From: Nautiliaceae bacterium
GTDB taxonomy: Bacteria > Campylobacterota > Campylobacteria > Campylobacterales > Nautiliaceae
Direction: 5' to 3'
Assembly (NCBI GenBank): GCA_027008345.1
Contig: JALTBU010000046.1
Coordinates: forward strand, 1 to 9,597
DNA: 9,597 nucleotides
The notes beneath the pieces are model-generated. The model ran no database searches, was not told the origin of the DNA, and worked only from the letters and a program-made list of their open reading frames with translations. Position numbers and translations under genes: made by a program. Positions 5,372 to 9,597 of the stretch are shown one piece after another. Each line of letters starts with the position of its first letter. Position 1 is the first letter of the stretch.

Positions 5372-7786
5372 ATGGCTTATGTGGTAAAAGAAATTAAAAA
5401 CGGAAAATTTTATATGCAATTACCTGATGGTAAAGTTGTAGAATTAAAACCAGGAATGGAAATTTTGCCAGACAGTATGGTTTTTGGTGCCGATACAAAT
5501 AGTGTTAATGCCGAACTTGTAATTACAGGAGGGAAACAACCTATTGTTTTAAGAGGTTTTGAGGTTCAGGTTTTTGATATGTCAATGTTTCAAAATACAC
5601 AAGAAGCTAAATCAGAACATCATGAAACAAATAAAATTCATCATACTCAAACAGCGCATGAAACACAAATGAACCATCTCCAACATCCTACTACTCAGGC
5701 AAATAATGAAAATCCTGCAAATATGGCAACAGCGGCAGGGAATAATACCCTACATTTAGGGACTGATTTTTTAAATTCTGATTTTGAAAGTTTGAATATA
5801 AATTTAAATGATATAACCCCTTCATTTAATACAAATTTACCTATTGTTACAACAAGTGCTAATGGATTGATATCTCTTAGTGAAACTAATATAATAAGAG
5901 AATTCGTAGGGACATTAAATAATGATAGTGGTGTAGTGTATGAAGCAGGACTTCCTTATGGAACAAATCCGGAAGGCAAGCCTACTGTTGTTCATGGGAA
6001 TATTTTTGATAATGACTCTTTAATTGGAGGTGTAAATATCGCAGATGTTAACGGTATTGCACCAAACCCAGATGGGATAATTAAAGTTACAACCCCTGAT
6101 GGCAATATATTTGAATTGAATGCAAATACCGGTGATTATACTTTTACACTTTTACATCCTGTGAAAGATCCCATCAATGCGGATTCTGTAACTGAGAATT
6201 TTAACATCACCCTTAATGATGATTTCGGACATTCTGCAACAGAAACGGTTTCTATAAATATTATTGATGATAAACCTCAAATACTCGGTGATGATGTTAA
6301 CATTTCTTTAAATACTGATAATGCACCTCAAATTATTGCCGATATTGATATTACTTCACAAATGATAAAAACTTTTTCAACCACACTTGATAATTTAAAC
6401 CCTGATACATTTAATGCTTTAAAAGCCGGAATACTTAATAATTTAGGAACAATTGCAGATACTATTAAAAGTGTAATAGCAATTGATAATGAAAACCAAA
6501 ATTATATAAATTTAATAAAACAGTTTGAAGGAAAATTGCTAAATTATTTGAATAATATAGATATGTTAAATGCCGGAGAAAATATTACAAGAGTTCACAC
6601 TGACGGTTCTTCTGAAAGTTATACTGTTCAAGAAGGTGATATTTTATATCATACTGATAACGGATATTTATTACTTTCAAATATAAAATCACATTATGTT
6701 GACCCTGAGGCACTTGGCGTTGTTAAAAGTAAAATTGATACTTTTTTAGATGACTATTCTAATGTAATACCTCATTCTGAAGTTATAAAAACATATGCCG
6801 ATGCTCTTTTAACACCCGACGGGATAAATCATCTTAAAACACTTATAGCAAATGATCAGTTTAACTTACATATTATCGTAAACGGAATGCATTTAGATAA
6901 CGGTCAGATTCAAATAAATACCGTTGGTGTTGAAGCTGATCTTGGTAATCAACATATCGCTCAGGATATGGTGATAGCTGACCCTGCACATCTTCAAAAT
7001 ACAATTCATATGGCAGGAAAACTTTTTGATACATTCGGTCATGAGGGAGTGTTATATGGTGCCGATTTAGGGCATATTGATTCAATTAAAGTAGGTAATG
7101 AAACCTATCATTTTGATCCTAACAATCCTACTCAGACAATTCATACAGATAATGGGGATATGCATATTAATTTCATAACTGGTGATGTGAGTTTGGATTA
7201 TAATGGAAATCCAAATGTTCCTACATCTTTAAATATTCAACAACCTGTAACTTTAACTGTAATTGACGGTGATGGTGATAGTGTTTCGAAAAATATAACT
7301 TTACAATTTGGTGTTGATGAAAAAGTGCCTGTTATTCCATCTGATATGCATGATATTGATTTAGGTGCTGGAAATGATACACTTTTACCTGTAGATATTG
7401 CTCATATGCCTCAAGCTCTTCAAGCTGTTGCAGGTCTTTTAGGAATTTCAGATATTAATAAAAATATTGACTTTGATAATGTTTCTAATGTAAAAAACAT
7501 TGAAGTTATCAATCTTACAAAAATAGATAATGCAAATTTAACAAACCTTTCACTTGATGATGTTTTAAATATGACAGATAATAGAAATCATTTAATGATT
7601 GTAGGTGATAACGATACACTTAACCGTGTAGATACTACAGGATGGAACAAAGTAAGTGAAATTCATCAAAATTTGCCTCTTGACAATCAAGGACACACAG
7701 CAGGAGGAACTACATACATATATACAAACGGTCATGAATATGTTGCGCTTAGTGTTAATGACCAAATTGACCACACAGGGCTTTAA
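5372..7786 (+). CDS. Small LapA-type type I secreted surface protein with N-terminal retention module and di-alanine cleavage site
   Basis: Predicted substrate of the adjacent secretion system, 804 residues, without a Sec signal peptide. Residues 1-75 are a beta-rich module (VVKEIKNGKFYMQLPDGK...) resembling the LapA retention module. Residues 81-120 are a polar His/Gln/Asn/Thr linker ending at TAAG (120-123), the di-alanine motif cut by LapG proteases and close in position to the site in Pseudomonas LapA. An Ig-like region (about 205-300) ends SINIIDDKP; a mostly helical region (about 320-500) has no family I recognise; a second Ig-like region (about 500-648) ends TVIDGDGDSVSKNITLQF. The C-terminus has one RTX-like turn (LGAGNDTLL, 664-672), NIEVINLT (709-716), and a closing region with GDNDTL, TGWNKV and TYIYTNGHEYVALSV, typical of type I secretion targets. 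It is far smaller than the multi-thousand-residue LapA adhesins. The surface-tethered role is inferred; the ligand is unknown. Confidence 0.88.
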   Translation: MAYVVKEIKNGKFYMQLPDGKVVELKPGMEILPDSMVFGADTNSVNAELVITGGKQPIVLRGFEVQVFDMSMFQNTQEAKSEHHETNKIHHTQTAHETQMNHLQHPTTQANNENPANMATAAGNNTLHLGTDFLNSDFESLNINLNDITPSFNTNLPIVTTSANGLISLSETNIIREFVGTLNNDSGVVYEAGLPYGTNPEGKPTVVHGNIFDNDSLIGGVNIADVNGIAPNPDGIIKVTTPDGNIFELNANTGDYTFTLLHPVKDPINADSVTENFNITLNDDFGHSATETVSINIIDDKPQILGDDVNISLNTDNAPQIIADIDITSQMIKTFSTTLDNLNPDTFNALKAGILNNLGTIADTIKSVIAIDNENQNYINLIKQFEGKLLNYLNNIDMLNAGENITRVHTDGSSESYTVQEGDILYHTDNGYLLLSNIKSHYVDPEALGVVKSKIDTFLDDYSNVIPHSEVIKTYADALLTPDGINHLKTLIANDQFNLHIIVNGMHLDNGQIQINTVGVEADLGNQHIAQDMVIADPAHLQNTIHMAGKLFDTFGHEGVLYGADLGHIDSIKVGNETYHFDPNNPTQTIHTDNGDMHINFITGDVSLDYNGNPNVPTSLNIQQPVTLTVIDGDGDSVSKNITLQFGVDEKVPVIPSDMHDIDLGAGNDTLLPVDIAHMPQALQAVAGLLGISDINKNIDFDNVSNVKNIEVINLTKIDNANLTNLSLDDVLNMTDNRNHLMIVGDNDTLNRVDTTGWNKVSEIHQNLPLDNQGHTAGGTTYIYTNGHEYVALSVNDQIDHTGL
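5618..5686 (+). other. Histidine-rich linker between retention module and cleavage site
   Basis: Residues 83-105 of the secreted protein contain seven histidines (83, 84, 90, 91, 96, 102, 105), including two HH pairs, among Gln, Thr and Asn. The linker lies 15 residues before the di-alanine site. In the LapA model this stretch would sit at the periplasmic mouth of the TolC channel, where the protease acts. Metal binding is possible but unproven. Confidence 0.6.
5729..5740 (+). other. Predicted LapG cleavage site (TAAG) in the secreted protein
   Basis: The codons ACA GCG GCA GGG encode Thr120-Ala121-Ala122-Gly123. LapG-type cysteine proteases cut between the two alanines of TAAG/PAAG-like motifs near residue 110 of LapA-type adhesins. 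The position, the disordered flanks, the retention module before it and a lapD-like gene next door all agree. Cleavage itself is inferred. Confidence 0.8.
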
Positions 7787-7802
7787 TTCCCTGTGATTTT
7801 TT
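7774..7802 (+). terminator. Rho-independent terminator of the secreted-protein gene, carrying both convergent stop codons in its loop
   Basis: CACAGGG (7774-7780) pairs perfectly with CCCTGTG (7789-7795) around an 8-nt loop, CTTTAATT, and is followed by A then six T (7797-7802). The loop holds TAA (7784-7786), the stop of the plus-strand gene, and TTA (7783-7785), the stop of the minus-strand gene read in reverse. On the minus strand the stem is not followed by a T-run, so it should terminate only the plus-strand transcript. Confidence 0.8.
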
Positions 7803-9597
7803 CTGTTATGATTCCCTGAATAATATATATTCCAATATCTTTTAATTTTTTTATGTATTTTTCTTCATTTACCCCTGTTGCTATTAAGTCTGTTTCTGTT
7901 GGAATTGCAATATTTTTAAGATGAGCAAGTGTTTCGCTTTTTTGATTTAGATAAAAAGATTTATCAGATTTAATAAATTCAGGATGTAATTCAAGAATAT
8001 AATTAAAATCTTTACTTTCAGCTATAAAATTATATATTCCAAATTTCAAATTGTTTTGTTTGAAAATTTTGATAAGCTCCTGTGCAGTCTCAATATTTTC
8101 AATAATAAATTTTTCAGGAAGCTCCAAAATAAGTTCATATTCTGGTTTTTTATTTTTGAAAGTTTTTTCAAGATATAAAAAATTAGTGGTTTTATTTATG
8201 AATTCAACTGGCAGTTTGAAAGAATATTTTTTAAAATTAAATTTTGAATTTATTAATTTATTTATTGCGTTTTTATATATTTCATCAATCATATCGAGAT
8301 GAATTGCCGCAGGGATAAAATCTGAATATTTAAGTATTGTATCACCACTTTTTAAACATAAACTTAATGTTTTATGATGGATTTTATTGTTTCTCAAATC
8401 AACTGCGTTGTATTCAATGAAAGTAAAATTATCATTTTTTAAAGCGTTTGTTAAAATCTGTTTCCATTCTTCTTTGGAATATAATGTATGTGTATATGTT
8501 TCAATTAATGCAGTTTTTTCTTGTGAAACTTCTGCCATTGCAACAGCCCTGTCGGTATTTGATAATATTTCTTCAAGCGAAGTTGAAGGTTTTATTATAT
8601 AGGCCCCAATTAATATTTCAATAGAATCAGTATATTTTTTTATCATTTCAGAAATATTATTATGCAATAGATAAATAATTTTTTCAGATTCTTCTTTAGT
8701 AATATTTGGAATAAAAACTGCAAATTCACTTCCGTTTAATCGTGCGAATATAAAATCAGTGCTATTAAGATTGGGAAGAATTTTAGATTGTAAGAAGTCT
8801 TTTATATTTTCAGCAATTTCCTTTATCATATTATCTGTTTTGATTCTCCCGAGTTTTTTATTTGCTTCTTCTAAATTTTTTAGCATAATAAAAATATTTA
8901 CACCTTCTAAAATGTTTTCTTCATTATTAATAAGAGAATTTAATTTTTCAATATAATATTTTCTATTTTTAAGACCGGTAACAGGATCTATATATTCTTT
9001 TTGTTTGAGTTTTACAATTTCTTTATTGGCATTTTCGAACATAATTTTTAATTTTTCTACCATTTTATTAAGGGCAATAGTGACATCTCTTAATTCTTTT
9101 ATAAAAGGCAATTCTTTTATAACTACAAATTTTTTATTTATTATAGACTGAGCCTGATTTTTTATTTTTTCGAGTGGTTTTAATATTTGATTTAAAATAA
9201 TTTTCAAAATTATTATAGATATTACAGTTACAAAGAAATAAATAATCAAAAGCTGAATAAATATTTTATATAATTTGTCATAAGCATATTCGACATCATT
9301 TTGCACATAAAGAATTCCAAAAGGAGTCCATCCGTTTGATACATTTGCATTTGCTATCGGAGAAGTCAGTTTTATAAATTTTTTAAACCATTTTGGTATT
9401 TTATATTCATGTGTTTCTTTTAATCTTTTATATATTATATGATGATTGTTATCCATTAAAACAATCTGATTAAAATGACCTCCGTCAAAAACTGCATTAA
9501 TCATTGTTTCCATTAATGTTTTATCACCTTTTGCATTTGTAAGGCTTAAAGAAAGTGACTGAGCAACATTTTTTGAATTATTATAAAGTTCTGTTTG
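7783..9597 (-). CDS. lapD: LapD-like c-di-GMP receptor (periplasmic domain, HAMP, degenerate GGDEF and EAL), 5' end cut off by the window
   Basis: Inner-membrane receptor predicted to sense cytoplasmic c-di-GMP and sequester the periplasmic protease LapG. The frame is open to the right edge, giving 604 visible residues; the Met at 9513 is internal, because upstream codons encode a LapD-like stretch (NVAQSLSLSL). The true start and first membrane helix lie outside the window; Pseudomonas LapD has about 650 residues. Counting from the first visible codon: periplasmic LapD_MoxY_N domain to about 110, including AVFDGGHF and the loop VSNGWTPFGILYV, whose Trp90 matches the LapD Trp that inserts into LapG; membrane helix about 112-135; HAMP and coiled coil about 136-195; GGDEF domain with NGSEF (288-292) for GGDEF; EAL domain with KTL (409-411) for EAL. 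It also reads IATGV where active enzymes have AEGV and lacks the DDFG aspartates. Both domains thus look catalytically dead, as in LapD. Convergent with the substrate gene, overlapping 4 nt. Confidence 0.92.
   Translation of the reverse strand, partial: QTELYNNSKNVAQSLSLSLTNAKGDKTLMETMINAVFDGGHFNQIVLMDNNHHIIYKRLKETHEYKIPKWFKKFIKLTSPIANANVSNGWTPFGILYVQNDVEYAYDKLYKIFIQLLIIYFFVTVISIIILKIILNQILKPLEKIKNQAQSIINKKFVVIKELPFIKELRDVTIALNKMVEKLKIMFENANKEIVKLKQKEYIDPVTGLKNRKYYIEKLNSLINNEENILEGVNIFIMLKNLEEANKKLGRIKTDNMIKEIAENIKDFLQSKILPNLNSTDFIFARLNGSEFAVFIPNITKEESEKIIYLLHNNISEMIKKYTDSIEILIGAYIIKPSTSLEEILSNTDRAVAMAEVSQEKTALIETYTHTLYSKEEWKQILTNALKNDNFTFIEYNAVDLRNNKIHHKTLSLCLKSGDTILKYSDFIPAAIHLDMIDEIYKNAINKLINSKFNFKKYSFKLPVEFINKTTNFLYLEKTFKNKKPEYELILELPEKFIIENIETAQELIKIFKQNNLKFGIYNFIAESKDFNYILELHPEFIKSDKSFYLNQKSETLAHLKNIAIPTETDLIATGVNEEKYIKKLKDIGIYIIQGIITEKITGN

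Noticed and set aside
6873..7085. 70-residue open frame antisense to the secreted-protein gene
   Set aside because: It lies wholly opposite a well-supported coding region, has no convincing ribosome binding site and resembles no family I know; a shadow frame.
7364..7390. RTX calcium-binding repeat array
   Set aside because: Only one RTX-like turn (LGAGNDTLL) is present, so a repeat array cannot be claimed.
8051..8956. Three short plus-strand open frames opposite the LapD-like gene
   Set aside because: Phe/Ser/Ile-rich shadows of a Lys/Glu/Asn-rich gene on the other strand, with no independent evidence of coding.
7783..9597. Active diguanylate cyclase/phosphodiesterase
   Set aside because: The GGDEF and EAL signatures are both replaced (NGSEF, KTL), and the periplasmic domain matches LapD, so a receptor is the better call.
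1..9597. tRNA, rRNA, CRISPR array, insertion sequence or phage genes
   Set aside because: No cloverleaf-like sequence, spaced direct repeats, transposase or integrase motifs, or terminal inverted repeats were seen. Coding sequence fills nearly the whole window, and no gene-free stretch exceeds 64 nt.

Overview
The window is AT-rich DNA (GC clearly below one third). It holds an almost complete LapA-type surface-protein system: a type I secretion machine, one small retained substrate, a regulator, and the c-di-GMP receptor that would control release of the substrate. Base composition, lysine/asparagine-rich proteins and tight gene packing suggest a member of the Campylobacterota (Epsilonproteobacteria), possibly a Nautiliales-like or Sulfurimonas/Arcobacter-like lineage. 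That placement is inference, because no rRNA or other marker gene is present.

Layout, left to right. Bases 23-5307 (+) are a tight run of four genes: a TolC-family outer-membrane channel (LapE role), a LapB-type ABC transporter with an N-terminal C39-like domain, a HlyD/LapC-type membrane fusion protein, and a LuxR/NarL-type regulator with a degenerate receiver. Junctions are 9 nt, 0 nt and a 1-nt overlap, so they are very probably one operon. A 64-nt gap with a likely promoter and a strong ribosome binding site follows. Then comes an 804-residue secreted protein (5372-7786, +). It has an N-terminal retention module, a histidine-rich linker, a TAAG di-alanine site of the kind cut by LapG, two Ig-like beta regions separated by an unfamiliar helical region, and a type I secretion C-terminus. 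Convergent to it on the minus strand (7783 to the right edge) is a LapD-like receptor with degenerate GGDEF and EAL domains; its N-terminus is cut off by the window edge. The two convergent genes overlap by 4 nt, and both stop codons lie in the loop of a terminator hairpin.

Expected joint action, based on the Pseudomonas LapA/LapD/LapG paradigm. The ABC transporter, fusion protein and TolC channel export the substrate from its C-terminus, and the N-terminal retention module lodges in the TolC channel and tethers the protein to the surface. When cytoplasmic c-di-GMP is high, LapD holds the periplasmic protease LapG. When it is low, LapG is freed and cuts at the di-alanine site, releasing the protein. 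LapG itself is not in the window; it may lie just past the right edge upstream of lapD. The main novelties are the very small size of the tethered substrate, its helical insert and His-rich pre-cleavage linker, the H-loop Gln in the transporter, and the embedded LuxR regulator with a VpsT/CsgD-like WITP sequence.
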